Assembly: GCA_017744715.1 (NCBI GenBank)
Contig: JAGIAT010000005.1
Location: 124,001-188,000 of the forward strand
Source of the DNA: Niabella sp.
GTDB taxonomy: Bacteria > Bacteroidota > Bacteroidia > Chitinophagales > Chitinophagaceae
Direction: 5' to 3'
DNA: 64,000 nucleotides
The number at the start of each line of letters is the position of its first letter. Within the stretch, counting starts at the first letter, position 1. The translations under genes were made by a program, and so were the position numbers. The notes under the pieces are model-generated. The model saw nothing but the letters and a program-made list of their open reading frames with translations. It was not told the origin of the DNA and did no database searches. This document shows positions 36,060 to 43,735 of this stretch, piece after piece.

Positions 36060-38210
36060 TTACCGGTCGCGGTTAAAGATCCGTCCGATATCTTTTCCAA
36101 GACCTTCCAGGTCCATGGTCGGATTGAGGAACTGGTGATCGCTGATATAGAAGTCATCCACATCGGCCGGTTTTACCTGTACCGGGTAAATGAGCAGGAA
36201 GTTGCCCGAACGGAAATACCGGTCGAGATAGGTAAAGATCCGGTCCATATGCTGGTTGTAGGAGGGGTATTGCGGACGGCTCAGCACCACCGTAAGCAGA
36301 TCATTTTTATCAATCTCCCGGGCAAGGATCAGCAGGTCTTCCCAGTTGGTAAACGCTGTAAACCGATATTCGATGGGTTTCTTTTCATTCAGCCGTTGTA
36401 ACAGCGGCTCGATGTTTGCCGGCGCAAAAAACTTTACACCGCCGCCACAATGCTTGGCCAGTGTCCATAAGTTCGACAGCCAGTAGAAGAACCCCGCTTC
36501 CCGTTCCGCATTTTGAGGAATGACCACAACATTGTTTTTAATCGTAGACAAGGGCTGAACGGGGTTGTACACATAGGTAGTGATCTTTTCATTGTCGAGG
36601 ATGCCGTTAATGAGCGCAAAACTCTTTACCGAATTATAAGGTCTGGTGCTATAGCCAAGGATAAGATCGGTGATCTTATTGGCCTTAAGCTCGCCGGTAA
36701 TACCATTGATGATATTATCGTCGTAGCGGAGGATATCTGTAACCTTTACATCGGTCGCGGCCCCGGTGTGAATGGCCAGGTCCAGCATTTTCTTCCCGGC
36801 CCTGTCAGATTCATCCGGGGCATCCTGCTTATTAATGATGTGCAGGGCATAGACCTGGTCTGTATTGGTGTCGGATTTGATCGAAAGGGCCAGCTGCACA
36901 AGATGCTCTGTTTTATCCAGTGCGTTGGTGGCAATCATTATTTTTTCGCCTTCTTCATTATTACTGCTGCGTTCCTCCGTTCCGCTGCCGGTTTCTTTTG
37001 CCAGTTCCTGCCCGCCTTTCTGAGCCGTTAATGAAGCCAGGGTACAGGTAATCAGGATCACCAGGATGGAACCGTTAAGCACCGCTTCGTTCAGCAGGCG
37101 GATGGGTTCTCCGTCGGGTGTTTCAGAGATGATGATATTATAACCTACCATTACGGCGGCAAGGGTGGCGGCAGCTTGCGCCACACTCAATCCAAAGATC
37201 ACCTGCAGCCGGGGCTTGTTGAGCCGGAAGGTTTTGGCTGTGGCCCAGGCGGCCAGGTATTTTGCTACAATAACCCCAACGGTAAGCACGGCGGCTACCT
37301 TTATGGTTTCTGTGTCTTTGATAAAGGCCTTAAAGTCGATCAGCATGCCCACACTGATAAGAAAGAACGGAATGAAGAGCGCATTGCCCACAAATTCTAC
37401 CCGGTTCATCAGCGGTGATGTAGCCGGTATCAGCCGGTTTAATGCAAGTCCGGAAAGAAACGCACCGATAATACCTTCCACACCGGCGAGTTCCGCCAGC
37501 ACTGCACCCAGGTATACCATTACCAGCACAAAAATGAACTGAGCGATTTTGTCCTGCACTTTTTTAAAAAACCACCGGCCAATAACCGGAAATAAGAACC
37601 ATACAATGAGGCCGAAGGCCATAATGGACAAGGTAAGCCGCAGCCAAAAGGCCGTATCAACCTGGCCTTTGGTCATGCCTACAATAACGGCCAGTACCAG
37701 CAGTGCCAGTGTGTCGGTGATCATGGTGCCGCCTACGGTGATGTTTACCGACCGGTCTTTGGCAATGCCCAGTTTGCTAACGATGGGGTAGGCAAGGAGT
37801 GTATGCGAAGAGATCAGGCTACCCAGCAGGATAGAGGTCATCCAGTTAAAGTGCAGCAGGTAATAGCTGCCCAGTGTGCCAATGATCATGGGGATGCAAA
37901 AGGTATACATGCCGAAGGTAATGCTCTTCCACTTGTTTTTCCTGAACTCGATCAGATCGATCTCCAGGCCGGCCAGGAACATAATATACAGTAACCCGGT
38001 GGTTCCCGAAACCACGATGCTGCTGTCGCGGTCCAGTATACCAAACCCGTTTGGACCCGTAAGTGCACCGGCAATGATCAGACCAATCAGATGGGGGATC
38101 TTTAATTTATTCAACAGGATCGGTGCCAGCAATACGATCAGGATTACGATCAGGTATCTTAATATAGGGTCCGTAACCGGCAGCGTTGTGTCAAGAATAC
38201 TTAACAGCAT
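36060..38210 (-). CDS. Cation:proton antiporter (CPA2) with a UspA-like C-terminal region
   Basis: An inner-membrane Na+ or K+/H+ antiporter. The first 390 or so residues carry about 12 hydrophobic segments with CPA2 features: LLNKLKIPHLIGLIIAGALTGPNGFG, FLAGLEIDL, SSHTLLAYPIVSKLG, and AELAGVEGIIGAFLSGLALNR. A charged linker with GSGTEERSSNNEEGEK (about 405-420) leads to a cytoplasmic half (about 425-716) with two universal-stress-protein-like stretches (KIMIATNALDKTEHLVQLAL and NNVVVIPQNAERE), probably regulatory. 716 aa. It follows a small lipoprotein gene by 18 nt and is likely cotranscribed with it. Confidence 0.9.
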   Translation of the reverse strand: MLLSILDTTLPVTDPILRYLIVILIVLLAPILLNKLKIPHLIGLIIAGALTGPNGFGILDRDSSIVVSGTTGLLYIMFLAGLEIDLIEFRKNKWKSITFGMYTFCIPMIIGTLGSYYLLHFNWMTSILLGSLISSHTLLAYPIVSKLGIAKDRSVNITVGGTMITDTLALLVLAVIVGMTKGQVDTAFWLRLTLSIMAFGLIVWFLFPVIGRWFFKKVQDKIAQFIFVLVMVYLGAVLAELAGVEGIIGAFLSGLALNRLIPATSPLMNRVEFVGNALFIPFFLISVGMLIDFKAFIKDTETIKVAAVLTVGVIVAKYLAAWATAKTFRLNKPRLQVIFGLSVAQAAATLAAVMVGYNIIISETPDGEPIRLLNEAVLNGSILVILITCTLASLTAQKGGQELAKETGSGTEERSSNNEEGEKIMIATNALDKTEHLVQLALSIKSDTNTDQVYALHIINKQDAPDESDRAGKKMLDLAIHTGAATDVKVTDILRYDDNIINGITGELKANKITDLILGYSTRPYNSVKSFALINGILDNEKITTYVYNPVQPLSTIKNNVVVIPQNAEREAGFFYWLSNLWTLAKHCGGGVKFFAPANIEPLLQRLNEKKPIEYRFTAFTNWEDLLILAREIDKNDLLTVVLSRPQYPSYNQHMDRIFTYLDRYFRSGNFLLIYPVQVKPADVDDFYISDHQFLNPTMDLEGLGKDIGRIFNRDR

Positions 38211-38228
38211 ATTCGGAGATTGTTAAGA

Positions 38229-38816
38229 TTAGGGATTCTTCCATTTATCCAGGTCTGCTTTAAACGTGGTTTCGCAACCATCTGCCTGGGTGATCAGCCG
38301 TTGCCCGCTTAATTTGTTCCGCTGATCCACTTTTAGTTCCACCTTCATGGAAGCAGCGGGTTGGGCAGTTTCAGATTCGGGTGTGGAAAGTTTCAGGTCG
38401 GTGCCTGTAAAGGTTCCGGTGTAAACGCGGATCAGCTTATCGCCCTGCATGGCCCGTACCGTTACGGCCGTTCCGTTTCCGGCAATAAGCCATGTTTCCT
38501 TTCGGATATCGCCTACGGCAAAGCCCGAACAATTGGTTTGGGTGCAAACCATTGTCACATTCCAGTTGCCCGCCAGTGAGTCCGGCAAAGGAACGCCGGG
38601 CGTAACCGGCAGATGACTGGCTGAATCTATTTGAGCGGCAAATTTGTTAAGACTATCTTCTTTTAATCTGACTTCCTTTTCTTTTATCATTACGGCCTGC
38701 TCGCGCAGGTTCAATGCCTGTTCCCGCTGATCCAGCTGTTTTCTTCGTTCTTCAAAGCCGCAGCTGTGTAAACAGAGTGTTAATAAGCAAATACCAACGA
38801 TCAAAGGTTGTTTCAT
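38229..38816 (-). CDS. Coiled-coil lipoprotein of unknown function upstream of the antiporter
   Basis: From the ATG at 38816, 195 aa: lipoprotein signal with lipobox LHSC (Cys 19), then a charged heptad-like coiled coil (about residues 21-62: RRKQLDQREQALNLREQAVMIKEKEVRLKEDSL in pieces), a short linker, and a C-terminal beta-rich domain (about 78-195) with two Cys in VCTQTNCSGF and one in ADGCETTF. The product should sit on the periplasmic face of a membrane with the coil as spacer. Function not recognised. Transcribed with the antiporter (18-nt gap). Confidence 0.75.
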   Translation of the reverse strand: MKQPLIVGICLLTLCLHSCGFEERRKQLDQREQALNLREQAVMIKEKEVRLKEDSLNKFAAQIDSASHLPVTPGVPLPDSLAGNWNVTMVCTQTNCSGFAVGDIRKETWLIAGNGTAVTVRAMQGDKLIRVYTGTFTGTDLKLSTPESETAQPAASMKVELKVDQRNKLSGQRLITQADGCETTFKADLDKWKNP

Positions 38817-39430
38817 ATGTTGAAATTTGGATGCAGTATTGCTAAGGTAGAAAAAAACGCCGGAAGCCAACGCTGTTTCAGGTTAGGTTACGTTTCATAC
38901 GCGATGTGCGGTTTCATTTTCATATTTTCACATCTTCAGATGTAACGAGGTTCCGGGCTGGGGTCTGTTGCATGCGCGCAGATCCATTGCCTTTTGAAGA
39001 TACATAAACCAGAGACCCCGGAATTTTTCAAACATATAAAACGATTTACGCTTACGGGGGCTGAAAGCTGAACGCTGGTTGGATGTGCTCCGCAGACGAA
39101 TACCGGTTTCGCTGATGCCTTTGCAGGGATTGGTAGTATTGCTGGTAATGACCGCGTGGGCCGGCTGCACAGCCTTGGAAAAATGGTTTGCCGGTTGCGG
39201 ATGCTGCCTAACGGAACGGTGACGGGATCTGTAACAAGCGGGATACAGATGGCTAACTGAAAAGAACATAGCCCCCACGATACAGAACCGGGAATCCCTT
39301 TTTAACGGCGTACATCCTGCTGTGCGCATCCCGGAAAGACGCATATAAATTGCCTGTTTTTTGCCTGTCATTCTGGCAAAACCGTCCCCAAAATCATTCC
39401 CTGCCATCTCAAAAAAAGTGATATACGAGC

Positions 39431-39528
39431 GATACAGCCAGATACAGTCAGGATATAGAAAGGATACAGAAACGATACAGAAACGATATACAAAGGATAT
39501 ACAAACGATACAGAAAGGATACAGAAAA
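39431..39528. repeat. Minisatellite of nine GATACAGAAAC-type units with an 11-nt period
   Basis: Copies of GATAYAGAAAS or GATATACAAAS begin at 39431, 39441, 39452, 39463, 39474, 39485, 39496, 39507 and 39518: one 10-nt step then seven consecutive 11-nt steps. Units vary at a few positions. The period is close to one helical turn. No gene overlaps it. Confidence 0.85.
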
Positions 39529-39916
39529 ATAGTTTGAAGTAAAATAAGGCGATTTAAGCCTCTTTTGTGCCGTTTGAGTATTCTTGTCGAAAGGGTGGTA
39601 AGCGGGGCGTTATCTTGCCTTAAAATCGGCCTGAGGACTATAGAAATTCAATTGCGCCGCCAATGATTGCGAGGTTCAGAAAAAAACAAAAAATGAGGAT
39701 TTTATGTCATCCTGACATTGGTCAAAAAAAAAGCCCAGCATCCAGGGTCTAAAAACTAAAAACAAAATTCAAAAAATGCAAAACCTGCCGGTCAGCGCTG
39801 CTTCATCTGAAGTCGGGCATTTGCCAACAGATGCCGTGCTGTTACGGCGGTCAGTACGGCGAGGCTTTATAAAGCGACACAGGTGCGCTTCATTGTTTTG
39901 CTGAACCCGCATCGTA

Positions 39917-39978
39917 ATAAAGGAAGAAGGCGGAACGTATCAACCACCCGATCGCCTTCTTCCTGTTCCGCCCTTTAT
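39917..39978. other. Pair of competing stem-loops in an intergenic region
   Basis: GGAAGAAGGCG (39922-39932) pairs perfectly with CGCCTTCTTCC (39953-39963). The overlapping segment GGCGGAAC (39929-39936) pairs perfectly with GTTCCGCC (39965-39972), and ATAAAGG (39917-39923) with CCTTTAT (39972-39978). The first stem excludes the others. Such overlap is typical of attenuators or structured RNAs, but no family is recognised. Confidence 0.45.
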
Positions 39979-40214
39979 GCATTGCAACTGATACCGCACG
40001 CGCTGTGTTTACCGGGGCGTTTATGATGCCCTGACGATTTTCCTTAAGCAGGAACAACCTGGTCCGGTACGGTGGCCGTTTGCCGGGCGGACAATGCTTT
40101 ACAGGGGGACATCAACGGGATACGGTGATTGTTACCTCCTGCGGATATATTTTTTTATAAGATTGCTGCCTTTGAAAAATTCAAACAACTTCGGTATATT
40201 TATACTGCTTCTAA

Positions 40215-40287
40215 GCGGAAGTAGCTCACCTGGTAGAGCGGCAGCTTCCCAAGCTGCAGGTAGCGGGTTCGAGTCCCGTCTTCCGCT
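40215..40287 (+). tRNA. tRNA-Gly (anticodon CCC)
   Basis: Cloverleaf with acceptor stem GCGGAAG/CTTCCGC, D-arm containing AGCTCACCTGGTAGAGC, anticodon stem GCAGC/GCTGC around loop TTCCCAA (anticodon CCC, codon GGG), and T-arm GCGGGTTCGAGTCCCGT. 73 nt including the discriminator base T; CCA is not encoded. A terminator follows at 40336-40374. Confidence 0.97.
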
Positions 40288-40335
40288 CCGGATGAGAACC
40301 TTTCCTCATCGAATGCATTTCATTGTTCAAACAAC

Positions 40336-40374
40336 ATAGCCGGGCTCATACTGAAAGAGCGCCGGCTATATTTT
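40336..40374 (+). terminator. Rho-independent terminator downstream of tRNA-Gly
   Basis: ATAGCCGG (40336-40343) pairs with CCGGCTAT (40362-40369) and, after a one-base bulge, GCTC pairs with GAGC around a 9-nt loop. A T-run follows. It ends the tRNA transcript before the convergent DUF1080 gene. Confidence 0.82.
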
Positions 40375-40398
40375 AAAAGTAATTATAGTATTCGCTAT

Positions 40399-41142
40399 CT
40401 ATTCCAGTTCCCGGATCCAGATATTCCGGAAGCTTACCGGGTCGCCATGATCCTGCAGGATGATGGGCTCTTTTTCTTTGTGAAATGTATTCTGAGGAAT
40501 GCCAATATACTGGGTGGCGCCCAGGATGGCGGCGTTATTTTGTACCAACACCCCGTTATGAATCACGGTGATCCGGGCCTGCGATTTGAGGGTGCTGTCT
40601 TTATTAAAACGGGGGGCAATAAAAATGATATCGTAGGTCTGCCATTCGCCGGGTTTACGGGAAGCATTGGCTAGCGGGATCAATTGTTTATAGATGCTGC
40701 CTGCCTGGCCATTACTATAGGTGCGATTCTTGTAGCTGTCCAGCACCTGCAGCTCATAGTTGCTCATTAAGAAAATGCCGCTGTTTCCTCTTCCCTGGCC
40801 GTCGCCTTTTACTTCTGCCGGTGCACGCCATTCCACATGCAGCTGGCAATCACCAAAACTTTGCCTGGTGCGGATGGCACCGGATCCTTTTACAACTGTC
40901 ATGGCTTTATTGTCCAGTTTCCAGCTTGCAGGCCCCTTCCCATCTGCACGCTCCCAGTTTGAAAGACCCGATCCGTCAAAGAGCACAAGGGCATCAGACG
41001 GAGCATCTGCGCTTGTGGCACCAGGGGTTACGATCCTGGGTTCCGGATTCCATACTTCGGTGATCTTGGGATCGCCGTTTTGCGCATACAGGGAATTGCC
41101 GGCACAGAGCACTGCAAACGCTACATAGAGTTGCTTTTTCAT
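40399..41142 (-). CDS. DUF1080 protein (3-keto-disaccharide hydrolase domain), exported
   Basis: A 247-aa protein with a signal peptide (MKKQLYVAFAVLCAGNSLYAQ) and one DUF1080 concanavalin-like jelly-roll domain (about residues 45-245). Family stretches are LFDGSGLSNWE, FGDCQLHVEWRAP, GRGNSGIFLMSNYELQVLDS, GQAGSIYKQ, PGEWQTYDIIFIAPRF and the C-terminal HGDPVSFRNIWIREL. Some family members hydrolyse 3-keto sugars made by periplasmic glucoside dehydrogenases; no such dehydrogenase is nearby. Monocistronic. Confidence 0.88.
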   Translation of the reverse strand: MKKQLYVAFAVLCAGNSLYAQNGDPKITEVWNPEPRIVTPGATSADAPSDALVLFDGSGLSNWERADGKGPASWKLDNKAMTVVKGSGAIRTRQSFGDCQLHVEWRAPAEVKGDGQGRGNSGIFLMSNYELQVLDSYKNRTYSNGQAGSIYKQLIPLANASRKPGEWQTYDIIFIAPRFNKDSTLKSQARITVIHNGVLVQNNAAILGATQYIGIPQNTFHKEKEPIILQDHGDPVSFRNIWIRELE

Positions 41143-41275
41143 GAGTAAGAAAATTGATTAAATAAAAGGCAACTTACACAATATCGATGAGAAGTAAAGC
41201 GCTGTCCGGATATTTTTTCAAACGGAAAATGATTACCGGTCAGAGACCGGGGATCAATGGTATCAGTGAAAGGCA

Positions 41276-41542
41276 TTATAGCCGGGAAAATTTATAGAAG
41301 GCTTTGAATGCCTGGTCACGGACGGCAATAATCGTTGCTCCATGCACCGTTGCTGCAGCTTCGCACCAGGCAATATAGGATTCCAGGTCGTTTTTTTTAC
41401 CGCAGGCGATCAGTGTAATTGTACGTTGCGTATCAATTTTTAGAGTGCCGGTAATATTTAGTGCTTCTGCTTTTGACAGCATTTCCGTTGACAGGAGGGT
41501 GCCGATACTGCTGTTTCGGATAGTGATTTCTTTTGTGATCAT
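41276..41542 (-). CDS. Degenerate acylphosphatase-like small protein lacking catalytic residues
   Basis: An 88-aa protein from the ATG at 41542. It aligns without gaps to the first 30 or more residues of the intact acylphosphatase at 42335-42607 (MITKEITI versus MSTKKIIV, shared Gly 14, Ala 25, Ile 30, Gly 32) and again at the helix YIAWCEAA versus FIDWCRQG followed by GATIIAV versus AKVENVTV. The phosphate-binding Arg 18 of the intact enzyme is Ser and the catalytic Asn 36 is Ile, so it should not be an active acylphosphatase. A longer in-frame start at 41659 adds unrelated residues. It may bind a ligand or be a decaying duplicate. Confidence 0.6.
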   Translation of the reverse strand: MITKEITIRNSSIGTLLSTEMLSKAEALNITGTLKIDTQRTITLIACGKKNDLESYIAWCEAAATVHGATIIAVRDQAFKAFYKFSRL

Positions 41543-41753
41543 CGGATGAATTTTGATGTTTTCAATATGTATGCTGCCCGGGCCTTGCAATAAAATAGCG
41601 GGCTGTCTGCAACCTGAGAACATTCCATTTGGAAAAGAGGCCTGGCCAAAGATACACAAATCGGGTTAAACTGATGGCAAAGCCACGCTTCGGTGTTATT
41701 GCTTTAACGCGGTGTTGTTTTCAGTGAAGATAAAGATAGTTGCAGATGCGCCG

Positions 41754-42054
41754 GTTATAGCCGCAGATGCGCAGATTTTAGCGCTTTAGGTATTGAAAGG
41801 TTCCAAAAGCTGGCGGAGGTTTTTATTCAGGCGACTGATAAAGGTTATAGCCACAGATGCGCAGATTTTGGGCCTTAGTATTGAAAGGCTCCAAAAACTG
41901 GTGGAGGTTTTTATTCAGGCGACTGATAAAAGTTATAGCCACAGATGCGCAGATTTTGGGCCTTAGTATTGAAAGGCTCCAAAAGCTGGCGGAGGCTTTT
42001 ATTCAGGCGACTGATAAAAGTTATAGCCGCAGATGCGCAGATTTTAGGCGCTTA
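41754..42054. repeat. Tandem intergenic repeat B, about 3.4 copies of an 88-90 bp unit
   Basis: Units start at 41754, 41844, 41932 and 42020 (the last partial), each opening GTTATAGCCRCAGATGCGCAG, then ...AGTATTGAAAGGYTCCAAAA... and ending TTTATTCAGGCGACTGATAA. Spacings are 90, 88 and 88 bp, not multiples of three, so an open frame across it is accidental. The copies are nearly identical, pointing to recent amplification. It fills most of the 790-bp gap between the degenerate and intact acylphosphatase genes; the flanks hold nothing recognised. Confidence 0.88.
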
Positions 42055-42334
42055 AGATCAAAGAAATCCGAAAAATGCCGGAGTTCATATTTGGAGGAGC
42101 TATAAAAAATTACAAAGTATGCAGCCTTAAATGAATGGCCGAAAATTAAGATGGTACATATGGCTTCAGATGCACAAATGCCGGCGTTTTAAAGATCGAA
42201 AAACAAAAAGGGATCTGAACTGCTTTACTTTCTTAATCCCGAAGGGATGAAAGCATTCATAGCCTGTTCAAACAGGAGTTTGTTTAAAACTCCGGAGGAG
42301 TGGTATCGGTTATTCCCGTATTCGTCTGAATGTG

Positions 42335-42607
42335 CTAGCCCAGGATCTCGAACCAACGGTATTCTTCTGTTTCGGGAACATCGGTTACCGTTACGTTTTC
42401 TACTTTTGCGCCCGCCGGTCCCTGTCTGCACCAGTCGATAAAGCGTTGCAGCGGTTCCGCATCACCATATGCGTAAATGAGTACAGATCCGTCCGGCTGG
42501 TTTTGTGCGGATCCTAATATTCCCATAATATCGGCCTGTTGTTTTGCCGTTTTACGGAAAAAAACGCCTTGTACGGCTCCGGTTACAATGATTTTTTTTG
42601 TGCTCAT
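42335..42607 (-). CDS. acyP: Acylphosphatase
   Basis: Hydrolyses carboxyl-phosphate bonds of acyl phosphates. The 90-aa protein has the complete signature VTGAVQGVFFRK with phosphate-binding Arg 18, catalytic Asn 36 in GSAQNQPDGSV, and the helix LQRFIDWCRQGPAGAKVENV. Normal length. It lies 8 nt after the free-methionine-sulfoxide reductase gene, and the DinB gene is just upstream of that, forming a three-gene minus-strand set. Confidence 0.94.
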   Translation of the reverse strand: MSTKKIIVTGAVQGVFFRKTAKQQADIMGILGSAQNQPDGSVLIYAYGDAEPLQRFIDWCRQGPAGAKVENVTVTDVPETEEYRWFEILG

Positions 42608-42615
42608 ATATGGGT

Positions 42616-43098
42616 TTAAAAAGTTGAAAAAGCGATACGGCTGACCAGTGCTTCGAGGTATTGCTGGTCCACGGTATCAAAGTGATCCGGCTTTTCGCTA
42701 TCCACATCCAACACGCCGATCACCTGACCGTTGCGTATAATGGGCACCACGATCTCCGATTTTGAGAAGCTGCTGCAGGCGATATGCCCGGGAAACTGTT
42801 CCACATCGGGCACGATAAGGGTTGCGGCCTGGTCCCATGCGGTACCGCAAACGCCGCGCCCTTTCCGGATACGGGTACAGGCCACCGGTCCCTGAAAAGG
42901 GCCCAGCACCAACTCATCGTTTTTGACCAGGTAAAAGCCTACCCACCACCACTGAAACTGTTCTTTTAGTGCGGCCGCTATATTGGAAAGATTGGCGATC
43001 AGATCGGGCTCTCCTGCTATAATTGCTTCAATCTGCGGAAGCAAGGCGCTGTATTGCGCTTCCTTTGATCCTGTGTGTATGGTAAGATCTTCTGCCAT
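42616..43098 (-). CDS. Free methionine-(R)-sulfoxide reductase (GAF domain)
   Basis: Reduces free L-methionine (R)-sulfoxide in the cytoplasm. The 160-aa single GAF domain carries all three cysteines of the family: Cys 74 in ACTRIRKG, Cys 84 in GRGVCGTA and Cys 108 in FPGHIACSS, together with SEIVVPI and GVLDVDSE. The residue after the last Cys is usually Asp and is Ser here. Between a DinB-like gene (3-nt gap) and acyP (8-nt gap), almost certainly one operon. Confidence 0.92.
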   Translation of the reverse strand: MAEDLTIHTGSKEAQYSALLPQIEAIIAGEPDLIANLSNIAAALKEQFQWWWVGFYLVKNDELVLGPFQGPVACTRIRKGRGVCGTAWDQAATLIVPDVEQFPGHIACSSFSKSEIVVPIIRNGQVIGVLDVDSEKPDHFDTVDQQYLEALVSRIAFSTF

Positions 43099-43100
43099 GG

Positions 43101-43631
43101 TTACCGGGTTCCGGATTTTAACTGTTCATTGAATGCCTTTGAATCTCCTTTTTTTATAGAAAGGCTCTGCCACTGATCGTTACGGATATGTTTGCCGATA
43201 AAAACGATCTGGCCCACATGATATGCATAATGCGTCAACTGGCGGTGAATGGCCTCTATCACCGTCAGGGGTTTGGTGCGGATGGTGATGGTCCGGTCGA
43301 GGTCTTCCGGTTTCAACGATTCCAGTGCGTTAAACAAACACTGCCATCCTTCTTCCCAAAGCGTCATTAAATGAGCCCGGTCCAGCTGCTGTTCTTCAAA
43401 CTCTTCATCTCTTTTCCGCCAGTCCTTTTCCCCGTCTTCAGTAAGAAAATTGGTCCAGCGGCTAAGCATATTGCCGTGCATATGCGTAATGTTTACCGCA
43501 AGGTTATTATTGGCGTCATCCGGCTGAAAATGAAAATCGGCATCGCTCAATTGTGCAAATGTTTTTTCCGCAAGCGCTTTATAGTCTTTGAATTGCTGGA
43601 TGGCGCTTTGTATGCATATTGTTTCGTTCAT
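43101..43631 (-). CDS. DinB-like / DUF1572 family protein
   Basis: A 176-aa four-helix-bundle protein of the DinB/YfiT-like group. The expected metal-ligand His residues appear in NITHMHGNMLSRW (about residues 48-60) and HRQLTHYAYHVGQIVFIGKHI (about 133-153). The helix-rich pattern and length fit. Some relatives are thiol-dependent transferases, but the reaction here is unknown. Upstream member of the set with fRMsr and acyP (3-nt gap). Confidence 0.85.
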   Translation of the reverse strand: MNETICIQSAIQQFKDYKALAEKTFAQLSDADFHFQPDDANNNLAVNITHMHGNMLSRWTNFLTEDGEKDWRKRDEEFEEQQLDRAHLMTLWEEGWQCLFNALESLKPEDLDRTITIRTKPLTVIEAIHRQLTHYAYHVGQIVFIGKHIRNDQWQSLSIKKGDSKAFNEQLKSGTR

Positions 43632-43644
43632 TGTTTTGAGGTTT

Positions 43645-43702
43645 TAGTTATCAGTTATCAGTCACCAGTTTTCAGTTATCAGTCATCAGTTATCAGTTTT
43701 CA
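43645..43702. repeat. TCAGTTWTCAG-type short repeats, copy 1
   Basis: A run of AGTTATCAG, AGTCACCAG, AGTTTTCAG and AGTCATCAG units of about 7-10 nt lies just upstream of the DinB gene. An ACCTGGAATACCCTAAA stretch follows next to the ggt stop codon. Related runs recur at 45510-45600 and 60405-60475. Confidence 0.75.
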
Positions 43703-43735
43703 GATTCAGCATATTGTATTGAAACCTGGAATACC

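Larger units (their letters stand above)
38817..40214. other. Long gene-poor gap with a minisatellite and hairpins
   Basis: About 1.4 kb without a convincing gene. It holds an 11-nt minisatellite (39431-39528), a small hairpin ATGTCA-tcc-TGACAT (39704-39718), a 12-bp palindrome GCTTTATAAAGC (39864-39875), and a pair of mutually exclusive stem-loops (39917-39978). One minus-strand open frame (38928-39407) was judged spurious. The right edge is a tRNA gene. Confidence 0.6.

Noticed and set aside
38928..39407. 159-codon minus-strand open frame in the long gap
   Set aside because: The translation is rich in Arg, Ser, Cys and His with no domain, signal or membrane pattern, no promoter or ribosome-binding site precedes it, and it resembles translation of non-coding DNA.
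39431..39528. 11-nt repeats as replication-origin iterons
   Set aside because: No DnaA-box-like TTATCCACA elements, no rep or dnaA gene and no partition genes are near, so an origin call is not supported.
40094..40339. 81-codon plus-strand open frame overlapping the tRNA
   Set aside because: It reads straight through the tRNA-Gly gene and has no coding features.
41857..42105. 82-codon open frame through tandem repeat B
   Set aside because: Unit length is 88 bp, so each copy is read in a different frame; no start signal is seen.
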